Assembly: GCA_001770775.1 (NCBI GenBank)
Contig: MESA01000040.1
Span: 1 to 47,271, forward strand
DNA: 47,271 nt
Direction of reading: 5' to 3'
Source of the DNA: Burkholderiales bacterium RIFCSPHIGHO2_12_FULL_63_20
GTDB lineage: Bacteria > Pseudomonadota > Gammaproteobacteria > Burkholderiales > Burkholderiaceae_C
Below, piece after piece: positions 30,123 to 38,322 of the stretch (within the stretch, counting starts at the first letter, position 1; every line of letters begins with the position of its first letter). The notes beneath the pieces were generated by a model. It ran no database searches. It was not told the DNA's origin and saw only the letters and a program-made list of their open reading frames with translations. The translations under genes were made by a program, and so were the position numbers.

Positions 30123-33100
30123 ATGCGCGCCAACGCCCCTCTGCACGTTCACGTCTCGACCCTGTTCATGGTGCTGATCTTGCTGGTCGGCTCCCTGCTG
30201 GGGTTCGTCGGCTACCGCATGGCAGATCGGCTCATCAGCTCGGTGTCGGAAGATCTGGCCCAGCGCATCAGTCGCGAGACCTCGGCCGAGTTGCGCCTGC
30301 TGACCGAGCCCGCCCACACTGCCCTGCAGTTGCTGCAGTTCGACCCACTGGCCGGCCTCACCCATTTCGAGCAGCGCATGACGCGCCTGCCGCTGATCAA
30401 AGCCACGCTGGATCACACGCCCGCATCGGCATCGATCTTCTTCGGCTACCCCACCGGCGACTACTTTTTCGTGCGGCGCCTGCGCGACGCGCAAGACCGC
30501 GAGCAATTTCAAGCACCGGCCGACGCCCACTACATGGTGCGCAGCATCGAGCGCCAAGGCAGCACCCCGAGGGGGCGCCAGCTGTATCTGAATGCGCGCC
30601 TGCAGGTGCTCAGCGCACTGTCCGTACCCGACTACGCCCGCAGCTACGACGCACGCAACCGCAGTTGGTACCGCCAGGCGCTGCGCAGCAGCGAGGTCCA
30701 CGTCACCGACCCCTATCTGTTCTACACCGACCGGCAGGTCGGCATCACCCTGTCACGCCAGTCACGTCATGCAATTGGCACTGTGATTGGCTTGGACATC
30801 CAGCTGCGCACCCTCGGTGCCGGCCTGGCACGTCAAAAGCTCACCCCCAGTTCACAACTGGCCCTGGTCAACGCGCAAGGCGAAGTCTTCGCACACGAAA
30901 ACACGTTCATCGTGCCCCGTGGCGGCACCAATGAACACCCCGCGCTGACTCCCTTGTCGCGTTTCGGCATTCCCGTGCTCACCGAGCTGAGCCAGCACAT
31001 CCAACTCGGCCAGGTGCCTGCCACCGGCAGCCTGCAACAGGTGATTGAACTGTCCGATGAGCGATGGCAGGTCACGCTCAACACCCTGCCCGTACTGGGC
31101 AAAACTCAGCTGATCCTGATCAATGCCGTACCCCGTCACGAGCTGCTGGCAGCCGTCTACGACGAGGGCCGCGCCGCCATCATGGCCGCCTTGCTCATCG
31201 TCCTCGGCGGCATCTTGCTGGCCTGGCGCTTTGCCCGAGGCATCGCACGCCCCCTGAGCGTACTGGTCAAGGAGGCCGAGTCGATCCGCCACTTTGACTT
31301 CGGGCAAACCGTCCCGCTCAAGTCCTATGTGCTGGAAGTCAACACCCTGGCGCGCACCGTGGGCGAGATGAAACGGACCATCCGCCAGTTTCTGGAGATC
31401 AGTTCGGCCATTTCCGGCGAAAAGCACTTCGACCGCCTGCTGCCTCGACTGCTCGACGAGACAGTCACCGCCGTCAACGCCGCCTCAGGCGTGCTCTACC
31501 TGCGCGAGGACGGGGGTCTGAAACCCGCCTGTGCCCGAGGCGCCGATGGACACGCGATCGACGCAGCAGCGCTGAAACATCTGCATCGACTGACACTGCC
31601 AAGCCACAAAAACCCGTCTGCCGCGCCGCCCCCCGGGCAAGACGTCCCTCTGCTGGGACTGGCACTGAGTCAGGGGCGCGTGCTGTCTGGCCCTTTGCAA
31701 CCCGTGGACATGCTGACCCTGGGCCTGTCGGAGCTGGGCGAGCAGCCCTGGCCACCTCACGCCATGGCGGTGCCGCTGCTCAACCGACAGCGTGAACTGG
31801 TGGGTGCCATGCTGATCCTGTCGGACACGCCCAGCGAAGCTGATCGGGTGTCGTTCCTGGGGGCCCTGTCAGGCACAGCAGCGGTAGCCCTCGAAGCCCA
31901 GGCCCTGATCAGCGAGCAGAAGGTGCTGTTCGATGCGCTCATCCAGCTGATCGCCAACGCCATCGACACCAAGAGCGCCTACACAGGGGGCCATTGCGCC
32001 CGTGTGCCCGAGCTCACCCGCATGCTGGCCGAGGCGGCCTGTGCGGCAAAGGATGGCCCTTATGCCTCCTTCCGCCTCAACGACGAAGGCTGGGAAACCC
32101 TGCGCATGGCCGCCTGGCTACACGACTGCGGCAAGATCACCACGCCCGAGTACGTGGTCGACAAGGCCACCAAGCTCGAGACGCTCTACAACCGCATCCA
32201 CGAGGTGCGCACCCGCTTCGAGGTGCTCAAACGTGATGCCGAAATCCACTGCCTGCAAGGCATTGTCAATGGCGGAGACGAAGCCACCTGCCGCCACAAC
32301 CTGGCCAAGACCTTGGCCGAACTGGACGAAGACTTTGCCTTCGTGGCCCGCTGCAACCTGGGCAGTGAGGCCATGGTGCCCGAAGACCAGCAACGCCTGC
32401 TCGAGGTGGCGCAGCGTACCTGGCAGCGCACCCTTGACAACCGCCTGGGCCTGTCGCAGCTTGAGCTACAGCGGCACCCGCAAGACGTGGCCCTGCCCTT
32501 GCCCGTGACCGAATCGGTGCTGGCCGACAAGCCGGAGCATCGCCTCGAACGCCCGGCCCATGACCAGATGCCCAAGGATGACCGCTGGGGCTTCCGCATG
32601 GCCGAGCCCAAGCTGCTCTACAACCAGGGAGAGCTCTACAACCTGCGCGTGGGCTATGGCACGCTGACCGAGGAAGAGCGCTTCAAGATCAACCAGCACA
32701 TCGTGCAGACCGAGGTCATGCTGCGCCAACTGCCCTTCCCACCCTACCTGTCCAACGTGCCCGAAATCGCCGCGGGCCACCACGAAAAGCTGGACGGCAC
32801 GGGCTACCCCAAGGGCCTGCATCAAGAACAGCTGCGACCGGAAACACGGATGCTGGCCATTGCCGACATTTTCGAAGCCCTGACCGCCTCGGATCGCCCC
32901 TACAAGAAGGCCAAGCAGCTGTCAGAGGCCATCGAGATACTGAACCGGATGAGCCAGCGGGGCCACATCGACCCCGCACTGTTCGCCTTGTTCCTGTCAT
33001 CCGGCGTCTACAAGGCGTACGCCGAGCGTTTCATGGAGCCGTCACAGATCGATGAGGTGCCGGTGACACGTTATCTGGCGTCCATTGAGCAGGTGCGGAC

Positions 33101-33155
33101 CGATCAGCGTGCCGATGTGGCGGCTGCGCGGACGTTGGCCAGCTCTTCGACATAG
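30123..33155 (+). CDS. Membrane sensor HD-GYP phosphodiesterase (Cache-like, HAMP, GAF, HD-GYP)
   Basis: The 1,010-residue protein has TM1 at about 12-32, a periplasmic Cache-like sensor at about 40-340 (SWYRQAL at 181-187 is typical), TM2 at about 350-370, HAMP to 420, GAF at about 430-595 and an extended HD-GYP at 600-980. The HD pair is in HDCGK (His667-Asp668) and the GYP motif in HHEKLDGTGYP (886-896). Between HD and GYP lies an insert of over 150 residues (about 690-830), longer than in common HD-GYP domains but seen in a known subfamily. The catalytic set is complete, so c-di-GMP hydrolysis controlled by a periplasmic ligand is likely. Its end overlaps the convergent 33104-33415 gene by 52 bases. 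Confidence 0.92.
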   Translation: MRANAPLHVHVSTLFMVLILLVGSLLGFVGYRMADRLISSVSEDLAQRISRETSAELRLLTEPAHTALQLLQFDPLAGLTHFEQRMTRLPLIKATLDHTPASASIFFGYPTGDYFFVRRLRDAQDREQFQAPADAHYMVRSIERQGSTPRGRQLYLNARLQVLSALSVPDYARSYDARNRSWYRQALRSSEVHVTDPYLFYTDRQVGITLSRQSRHAIGTVIGLDIQLRTLGAGLARQKLTPSSQLALVNAQGEVFAHENTFIVPRGGTNEHPALTPLSRFGIPVLTELSQHIQLGQVPATGSLQQVIELSDERWQVTLNTLPVLGKTQLILINAVPRHELLAAVYDEGRAAIMAALLIVLGGILLAWRFARGIARPLSVLVKEAESIRHFDFGQTVPLKSYVLEVNTLARTVGEMKRTIRQFLEISSAISGEKHFDRLLPRLLDETVTAVNAASGVLYLREDGGLKPACARGADGHAIDAAALKHLHRLTLPSHKNPSAAPPPGQDVPLLGLALSQGRVLSGPLQPVDMLTLGLSELGEQPWPPHAMAVPLLNRQRELVGAMLILSDTPSEADRVSFLGALSGTAAVALEAQALISEQKVLFDALIQLIANAIDTKSAYTGGHCARVPELTRMLAEAACAAKDGPYASFRLNDEGWETLRMAAWLHDCGKITTPEYVVDKATKLETLYNRIHEVRTRFEVLKRDAEIHCLQGIVNGGDEATCRHNLAKTLAELDEDFAFVARCNLGSEAMVPEDQQRLLEVAQRTWQRTLDNRLGLSQLELQRHPQDVALPLPVTESVLADKPEHRLERPAHDQMPKDDRWGFRMAEPKLLYNQGELYNLRVGYGTLTEEERFKINQHIVQTEVMLRQLPFPPYLSNVPEIAAGHHEKLDGTGYPKGLHQEQLRPETRMLAIADIFEALTASDRPYKKAKQLSEAIEILNRMSQRGHIDPALFALFLSSGVYKAYAERFMEPSQIDEVPVTRYLASIEQVRTDQRADVAAARTLASSST

Positions 33156-33415
33156 GCCGGGCCCGAACGCAGGGCCTGATACACCGCCAGGGCCTGTTGG
33201 TACTGGGCCGAGTTGAAGTCGAAACCAGGGGTGTTCGTGAACTGGTCCAGGCCCGCACGGTGCCACAGATTGAAGTCAGCCACGACCTCAGCGCGGGTCA
33301 GGGTCTGCGGGCGGCTGGCAGCCTGCTCGGCAGCCTGCGCCACACCGGCTTGGGCCAAGCCGGCAACCAGAGCCAAAGACAAGAGAGCGGAGCGGAATGT
33401 AGATGCGGTTTGCAT
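33104..33415 (-). CDS. Small exported DUF4148-like protein
   Basis: The 103-residue protein has a signal peptide (SALLSLALVAGLAQAGVAQA) and a short mature domain with LTRAEVVADFNLWHRAGLDQ, similar to the LTRAEV start of DUF4148 proteins common in Burkholderiales. The rest is helical. The role is unknown, probably periplasmic. It is divergent from a LysR gene 93 bases away that may regulate it. The last 17 codons overlap the end of the HD-GYP gene on the other strand. Confidence 0.75.
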   Translation of the reverse strand: MQTASTFRSALLSLALVAGLAQAGVAQAAEQAASRPQTLTRAEVVADFNLWHRAGLDQFTNTPGFDFNSAQYQQALAVYQALRSGPAYVEELANVRAAATSAR

Positions 33416-33503
33416 GAGATGTGCCTTTCGTGAGCTGTACGGGAGTCCGTGAAGCTCATTCTGGCGAGGCTAGTAAAATTATGGAAATCGATTGAATGGA
33501 TAA

Positions 33504-33519
33504 ATGTCATGCATGACAT
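33504..33519. promoter_or_regulatory. 16-bp perfect palindrome spanning the LysR start codon
   Basis: ATGTCATGCATGACAT is self-complementary and contains the chosen ATG of the LysR gene at 33509-33511. It could be an autoregulatory operator or a hairpin that hides the start codon in the mRNA. Confidence 0.45.
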
Positions 33520-34471
33520 CGATATCAACTACGCAGATTTCCGCAAGCTGGATCTGAACCTTCTGGTGGCCTTCGATGCCCTGCTGACAGAGCGCCACGT
33601 GGGGCGTGCGGCCGACCGGCTCTTCATCGGCCAGCCCGCCATGAGCCACGCGCTGGCCCGCCTGCGGACGCTGTTTGACGACGAGCTGTTCGTGCGCACC
33701 GGCAAACGCATGGAGCCGACCGATCTGGCCCTCGCCGTGGGCCCTCGCGTGCGCGCCTGGCTCAGCGAAGGTGCCGACTTTCTGCTGCGAGAAGACACCT
33801 TTGACCCTGCCCACGCCGAAGGCCTGATCCGGCTGTCCATCCCGGACGGCCTGGAGGCCCTGATCCTGCCACCGCTCATGGCCCTGCTGCGCGCCGAGGC
33901 GCCCGGCATCGGCATCCGCGTGCAACCGCTGGCCGTCGAAAACTTGCTCCCGGCGCTGGACGATGACGCGGTCGACCTCGCCGTGGTCGCCGTCGACCTG
34001 CCCTTGCGCCGCTGGCACCGCCGCGCAGAATGGCTGCGCTGCGGCTTCAACTGCATCTACGCCCCGGCCCACCTGCAACTGCCCGCATCGCCCACGCTGG
34101 CCGACCTGGCGGCCTGCGACCACGTGGTCAGCAGCTACCGGGGGGATGCCACCAGCGTGTTGGACCAGTTGTTCGCTTCACACGGTCTGAACCGGCGCGT
34201 GGTGGCCTCCCTGGCCAGCATGGCGTCCATCATGGGCACGCTGCGCCAGTCGCCACTGCTCACCATCCAGCCCGATCTCTACCTCGGGCGCCTGCTGGAC
34301 ATGGACGGCCTGGCGGTGACGCCGCTGCGCAGCGATCCCCCCATCGAGATCAGCGTCAGCGCTGTCTGGCACCATCGGCATGACCGGGACCCACGTCACC
34401 GCTATGTCCGCGAGCGGATGAGCGGGGTGGTGCGGAGCTTGCAAAGGCGAGACACCTGCGCTGCGATCTGA
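33509..34471 (+). CDS. LysR family transcriptional regulator
   Basis: The 320-residue protein has the LysR helix-turn-helix near its N terminus (LDLNLLVAFDALLTERHVGR, AADRLFIGQPAMSHALARLR, ELFVRTGKRMEPT) and a periplasmic-binding-like effector domain at about 90-305. The opening with FRKLDLNLLVAFDAL places it with NodD/SyrM-like members. The ATG at 33509 is chosen as the start closest to the domain; a frame-open start at 33449 would add residues with no family match. The divergent neighbour is the small exported protein, the usual target arrangement for LysR regulators. The effector is unknown. Confidence 0.9.
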   Translation: MHDIDINYADFRKLDLNLLVAFDALLTERHVGRAADRLFIGQPAMSHALARLRTLFDDELFVRTGKRMEPTDLALAVGPRVRAWLSEGADFLLREDTFDPAHAEGLIRLSIPDGLEALILPPLMALLRAEAPGIGIRVQPLAVENLLPALDDDAVDLAVVAVDLPLRRWHRRAEWLRCGFNCIYAPAHLQLPASPTLADLAACDHVVSSYRGDATSVLDQLFASHGLNRRVVASLASMASIMGTLRQSPLLTIQPDLYLGRLLDMDGLAVTPLRSDPPIEISVSAVWHHRHDRDPRHRYVRERMSGVVRSLQRRDTCAAI

Positions 34472-34498
34472 GCATCGGGTGGGCGAGCGCCAAGCCGC

Positions 34499-34789
34499 CT
34501 ACACCGGCAGCGTGTAGACCTCGGCGGCCATGCGCTCCTGCGTGCTGTGCGCTTGCAGCGCCTGATCCCATTCGGGGTCGTTGGCGCCCTTGACCGGCAC
34601 CAGCCCCTGGATCATCTGCACGACCTCGGGCGTGCCGCCCTCGAACTCCTGAACCTGCTCACGCGTCTCGAGCATCAGTCTGGCGATGGCGGAACCGCCC
34701 CCATCGATGATGACCACGTAGCGCACAGGTGGGCGTGAGGTGCCCGCATGGTGCTTGCCGGGTGATTCCATTCCGAATGTTTGGCTCAT
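34499..34789 (-). CDS. Hypothetical protein
   Basis: The 96-residue protein is not recognised. It begins polar (MSQTFGMESPGKHHAG), then has a short beta-like stretch VRYVVIIDGGGSAIARLML and an acidic helical end. No signal peptide. It stands alone between the LysR gene (convergent, 27 bases) and the CBS gene (divergent, 141 bases). Clean codon use supports a real gene; function unknown. Confidence 0.65.
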   Translation of the reverse strand: MSQTFGMESPGKHHAGTSRPPVRYVVIIDGGGSAIARLMLETREQVQEFEGGTPEVVQMIQGLVPVKGANDPEWDQALQAHSTQERMAAEVYTLPV

Positions 34790-34930
34790 GGCTTCATGGT
34801 GTCACGCTCGCTGGCGCCGCGCAAGTGCTCGAACCGATCCAAGGAAATATCCCGTTTCCCCCTCTTGCATCCACGCAGCGCCACGGCGATGATGGTTTTG
34901 CATAGGTATGGATCACCCAGGAGAGCTTCC

Positions 34931-35371
34931 GTGACCACAGCTGCAGACATTCTCAAGAGCAAACCGAGTCAGGCGATCTACGCCATCGGCCCCCGCGCCT
35001 CCGTCTATGACGCCCTCAAGCTGGCCGCCGACAAGGGCGTGGGCGCCCTGTTGGTCATGGAAGATGAGCGCGTCGTCGGCATCGTGACCGAGCGCGACTA
35101 TGCCCGCAAGGTGGCGCTCCTGTCCCGCTCGTCCAAGGACACGGCCGTCAGCGAGATCATGACCTCGGCGGTCATGTACGTGCATCCCAAGCAAACCAAC
35201 GCGGAGTGCATGGCACTGATGACGGACAGACGGATCCGCCACCTGCCGGTCATGGACGACGGCAAGTTGCTGGGTCTGATCTCCATTGGCGACCTGGTCA
35301 AGGACATCATCTCCGAGCAGCAGTTCATCATCCAGCAACTGCAGCACTACATCACGGGAGAGCGCGCTTGA
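34931..35371 (+). CDS. CBS-pair domain protein
   Basis: The 146-residue protein is a stand-alone pair of CBS domains: CBS1 at about 10-65 (GVGALLVMEDERVVGIVTER, then DYARKVAL) and CBS2 at about 75-130 (RRIRHLPVMDDGKLLGLISI, GDLVKDII). Such proteins bind adenine nucleotides and act as energy sensors. The GTG at 34931 is chosen because AGGAG at 34919-34923 lies 7 bases before it and the family begins MTTAADIL; the frame is open upstream but lacks a site. It is monocistronic as far as seen. The partner is unknown. Confidence 0.92.
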   Translation: MTTAADILKSKPSQAIYAIGPRASVYDALKLAADKGVGALLVMEDERVVGIVTERDYARKVALLSRSSKDTAVSEIMTSAVMYVHPKQTNAECMALMTDRRIRHLPVMDDGKLLGLISIGDLVKDIISEQQFIIQQLQHYITGERA

Positions 35372-35447
35372 TGGTCAGGACCTCTTTAGCCCCGTGACGG
35401 AGGCAAGGTGGGCTACAGATCGCTTGAATCGCACCCAGAAACAACAA

Positions 35448-35470
35448 AGGCCACCCTTGCGAGGTGGCCT
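35448..35470 (-). terminator. Rho-independent terminator of tRNA-Thr
   Basis: AGGCCACC and GGTGGCCT form an 8-bp perfect stem with a 7-base loop. Read on the minus strand it is followed by TTTGTTGTTTCT. It lies 16 bases past the tRNA 3' end. Confidence 0.85.
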
Positions 35471-35486
35471 AAGTCGTTGATTTTAT

Positions 35487-35562
35487 TGGTGCCGGAGAAA
35501 GGAATCGAACCCTCGACCTTCTCATTACGAATGAGCTGCTCTACCGACTGAGCTACACCGGC
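35487..35562 (-). tRNA. tRNA-Thr (CGT anticodon)
   Basis: The minus strand folds as a 76-base tRNA with encoded CCA. Acceptor 5' strand GCCGGTG pairs with CTCCGGC except for a T-T mismatch at 6:67. D arm GCTC/GAGC, anticodon loop TTCGTAA with CGT at 34-36 (threonine), T loop TTCGATT with two G-T pairs in its stem. A -10 box lies upstream and a terminator downstream. It serves ACG codons. Confidence 0.95.
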
Positions 35563-35575
35563 TTCCAAGCTCGTC

Positions 35576-35581
35576 ATTATA
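35576..35581 (-). promoter_or_regulatory. tRNA-Thr promoter, -10 box
   Basis: TATAAT (minus strand), a perfect -10 hexamer, lies 13 bases before the tRNA 5' end. No good -35 hexamer is seen at 16-18 bp spacing. Confidence 0.6.
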
Positions 35582-35622
35582 GCCCACAGTTTCACGCAGC
35601 CATCCGTTCAAGCCGACAAGTC

Positions 35623-37218
35623 TCACCGGTCGGCAAGCCCCGTGAACTCATAGCCCAGCGAGACGCCGAGCACCTTGGCCCTCATGTCGCCCCGCAGCGC
35701 AGAGATCCGCCCCGCCGTCGCCATCAGCGACAGTGATTTCGACAGCCTGTAGCCCACGCCCGCGTTGACCTGACTCACCAGGCCATCCCCCATCGTCAGG
35801 CCACCGCCACCCGCGGCACCAACCAGCGCCTCGCCTTCGACAAACCAGCGCTCGGCCACAGGCCATTGGGTGCCAACACCGATCTGACCCGTCATGTAAG
35901 CCCCGGCTTTGCCCGCGTACGCCGCCAGACCCTGCCCGCTCAAGAACCAGTGAGGCGAGACAAAGTAGTCCAACTGCACCCCCAGGTTGCTCACGGACCG
36001 ATTCCGATCGCCGTTCCGCCAGTTCGCACTGTCCTTGAAGTAGGTCTGACTCACCGCGCGCACGCGCAGCGGCACGGCATCCAGCCCAGCCAACGCGGGC
36101 CACGCCACAGGGGCGGCCCCTGCTGTGGCGGGCAGGCCAAACTGGTAGTTCAGCTTGAGGGCCAGACTGCGTGCCTTGAAACTTCTGGACGGCGCGCGCA
36201 CTTCGCCCACTGCCAACTCCAGCGCGGTGCGCCTTGTGAGCTTCTGCTGCCACGCCACGCCAGCATCGAACAGCAATCCACCGCCGGTGTCGACGTTGCC
36301 CCCACCCGCCGGACCCGCTGCAGCGTGAACCTTCAATGCCATCGTGCCGGTCAGTGGCAGGCGATACCCAGCTCCAGCCAGAATCTGCATGTACCCCGCG
36401 CTGTCGCCCCCCACGGCGCCGTCCGACTCGATCTTCACGAACCAGCGGTCATTCAGGTACGACAGCCACTCCACCCCCAGCAACTGCATGCTGTCGGGCT
36501 GAGTCTGGCCATCGTCCCGCACCACAGAAGCGGGAATGCGGTAGCTGCGCGTCACCAGCGAAAATTCCTGAGCGCGAGAAGGCAGGCCCGTCGCAGCGCT
36601 CTGACCAAGCGATGACAAGGCGATGCCGCGCTGGCCCAGCAAACTGTGGAAGGTGTACTCATAGAGCACATAGGGCTGCGCACTGCGAATCACCCCCGAG
36701 GGAAATGTCACATGGCTGAGCCCAAAACCCACGTTGCCGTAGCCGGCGGTCTCGTAGGTCAAGCCGACGTCGCTGCGCACCATCAGGCCACCACCAGCCA
36801 GCTCGACCCCTCCGCGCCCACCACCGGCGCCCACAAACAACCCGGCGTGGCCCAGCCACGACGAACTCAGGCGCTGGCGCACCTCCCCTGCCAATCCCAG
36901 GGTGATGAACCCGCCACGATCGCCGCGCACGGCACCGTAGGTGCCCACACCCAGCCGGACCTTGTCGCTCACATCAAACAGCAGGTTGGCGCCGACCATG
37001 CCCATCGTCTCTGCCCCGGGAAGCTTCCACGTCTCCGAGGTCACGCGCCAGGTGGTTGGTGTCGGCCACAGTGCGGCCTCATAGGTGACGGGCCTGGCGT
37101 GTTCATCCGCCAGAGCCGCCCAGGGCGAGCCCACCACAGCGGCACACACGATGCCCATCAGCGTGGCGCGGAAATGAAAAGGAGAGGCCAGCGGCTTGCA
37201 CATGTTGAAGTTGCCCAT
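35623..37218 (-). CDS. Outer-membrane beta-barrel-like protein built of three tandem modules
   Basis: The 531-residue protein has a signal peptide (hydrophobic GIVCAAVVGSPWAALA, cleavage near ALA-DE) and beta-rich Gly-rich sequence ending in aromatic GYEFTGLADR. Three modules of about 135-145 residues repeat at about 58-193, 221-363 and 384-528. Each has a head with GV/GA and paired aromatics, a central Gly-rich turn (VGAGGGRGG, AGPAGGGNVDTGGG, VGAAGGGGLTMGDG), an AGYG/AGV-like strand and a tail ending LxYEYTF, LNYQFGL or LGYEFTG. The family is not recognised. The ATG at 37218 directly follows the T-run of the fbp terminator without a ribosome binding site; ATG 37203 is an alternative. A surface barrel or porin-like role is inferred. 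Confidence 0.75.
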   Translation of the reverse strand: MGNFNMCKPLASPFHFRATLMGIVCAAVVGSPWAALADEHARPVTYEAALWPTPTTWRVTSETWKLPGAETMGMVGANLLFDVSDKVRLGVGTYGAVRGDRGGFITLGLAGEVRQRLSSSWLGHAGLFVGAGGGRGGVELAGGGLMVRSDVGLTYETAGYGNVGFGLSHVTFPSGVIRSAQPYVLYEYTFHSLLGQRGIALSSLGQSAATGLPSRAQEFSLVTRSYRIPASVVRDDGQTQPDSMQLLGVEWLSYLNDRWFVKIESDGAVGGDSAGYMQILAGAGYRLPLTGTMALKVHAAAGPAGGGNVDTGGGLLFDAGVAWQQKLTRRTALELAVGEVRAPSRSFKARSLALKLNYQFGLPATAGAAPVAWPALAGLDAVPLRVRAVSQTYFKDSANWRNGDRNRSVSNLGVQLDYFVSPHWFLSGQGLAAYAGKAGAYMTGQIGVGTQWPVAERWFVEGEALVGAAGGGGLTMGDGLVSQVNAGVGYRLSKSLSLMATAGRISALRGDMRAKVLGVSLGYEFTGLADR

Positions 37219-37243
37219 AAAAAAGGCCCGCTGAGCGGGCCTT
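37219..37243 (-). terminator. fbp terminator
   Basis: On the minus strand AAGGCCCGCT/AGCGGGCCTT forms a stem of up to 10 bp with a minimal loop, followed by six T residues. It lies 28 bases after the fbp stop, and its T-run abuts the start codon of the next gene. Confidence 0.9.
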
Positions 37244-37271
37244 GCAGCACCAAAAAACCCACAGAGAGGGC

Positions 37272-38276
37272 TTACTGCACTTCACGGTGGTAAGCCGTCA
37301 CGCGCTCCACCTCGCTCTTGGAGCCCAGCACCACCGCCACACGCTCATGCAACTGCGTGGGTTGAATCTCCATGATGCGCTGCAAGCCATTGGTGGCCAT
37401 GCCACCGGCCTGCTCCACCAGGAAGCTCATCGGGTTGGCTTCGTACATCAGGCGCAGCTTGCCCGGCTTGCCCGGCTCGCGCTTGTCCCAGGGGTACATG
37501 AAGATGCCGCCACGAGTCAGGATGCGGTGCACGTCGGCCACCATCGCGGCCACCCAGCGCATGTTGAAGTCCTTGCCGCGCGGGCCTTCTTTGCCAGCCA
37601 GGCACTCGTCGATATAGCGCTTGACGGGCGGTGCCCAGTGACGCATGTTCGACATGTTGATCGAGAACTCCTTGGTGTCCTCCGGGATGCGCATGTTGTC
37701 CTCGGTCATCCACCAGGCGCCCATCTCGCGGTCCAGGGTGAACATGACCACGCCCTTGCCCACGGTCAGCACCAGGGTGGTTTGCGGGCCGTACACACAA
37801 TAGCCCGCGCACACCTGAGCCGTGCCCGGCTGCAGGAAGCTCTCGTTCGTCACGTCACCGCCCTTGTGCTTGAGCACCGAGAAGATGGTGCCAATGCTGA
37901 CGTTGATGTCGATGTTGCTCGAGCCGTCCAGGGGATCGAACAGCAGCAGGTATTCGCCCTGCGGGTAGCGATTGGGCACGCCCACCATGTCGTCCATCTC
38001 TTCAGAGGCCATGCCGGCCAGGTGACCGCCCCACTCGTTGGCCTCGATCAGCACCTCGTTGGCGATGATGTCGAGCTTCTTCTGGACTTCGCCCTGCACG
38101 TTCTCGCTGCCGGCACTGCCCAGAACTTCACCCAGGGCACCCTTGCTGACGTTGATGGCAATGCGCTTGCAGGCGCGGGCCACGACTTCGATGAGCAGGC
38201 GCAGCTGCGACGGAATCTGGGCCTCGCCCCGCTGTTGCTCGATCAGGTACTGCGTAAGGCTGATGCGTTTGGTCAT
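37272..38276 (-). CDS. fbp: Fructose-1,6-bisphosphatase class I
   Basis: The 334-residue enzyme shows the FBPase core: the metal- and phosphate-binding [20 protein letters not shown] at about 113-132, [18 protein letters not shown], the YIDECLAG and [20 protein letters not shown] segments, and the C-terminal QAGGMATNG. It removes the 1-phosphate of fructose-1,6-bisphosphate in gluconeogenesis (and in the Calvin cycle where present). The ATG at 38276 is followed by the family opening [14 protein letters not shown]. It lies 46 bases after pepN on the same strand, and a strong terminator ends the unit. Confidence 0.97.
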   Translation of the reverse strand: MTKRISLTQYLIEQQRGEAQIPSQLRLLIEVVARACKRIAINVSKGALGEVLGSAGSENVQGEVQKKLDIIANEVLIEANEWGGHLAGMASEEMDDMVGVPNRYPQGEYLLLFDPLDGSSNIDINVSIGTIFSVLKHKGGDVTNESFLQPGTAQVCAGYCVYGPQTTLVLTVGKGVVMFTLDREMGAWWMTEDNMRIPEDTKEFSINMSNMRHWAPPVKRYIDECLAGKEGPRGKDFNMRWVAAMVADVHRILTRGGIFMYPWDKREPGKPGKLRLMYEANPMSFLVEQAGGMATNGLQRIMEIQPTQLHERVAVVLGSKSEVERVTAYHREVQ

Positions 38277-38322
38277 GATGATCAGATGAAAAAGAAAAGA
38301 AGTTCAGTCAGGCGGAACAGGC

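Noticed and set aside
35487-35562. tRNA-Thr as an integration site for a genomic island
   Set aside because: No duplicate of the tRNA 3' end, integrase or island-type genes were found on either side.
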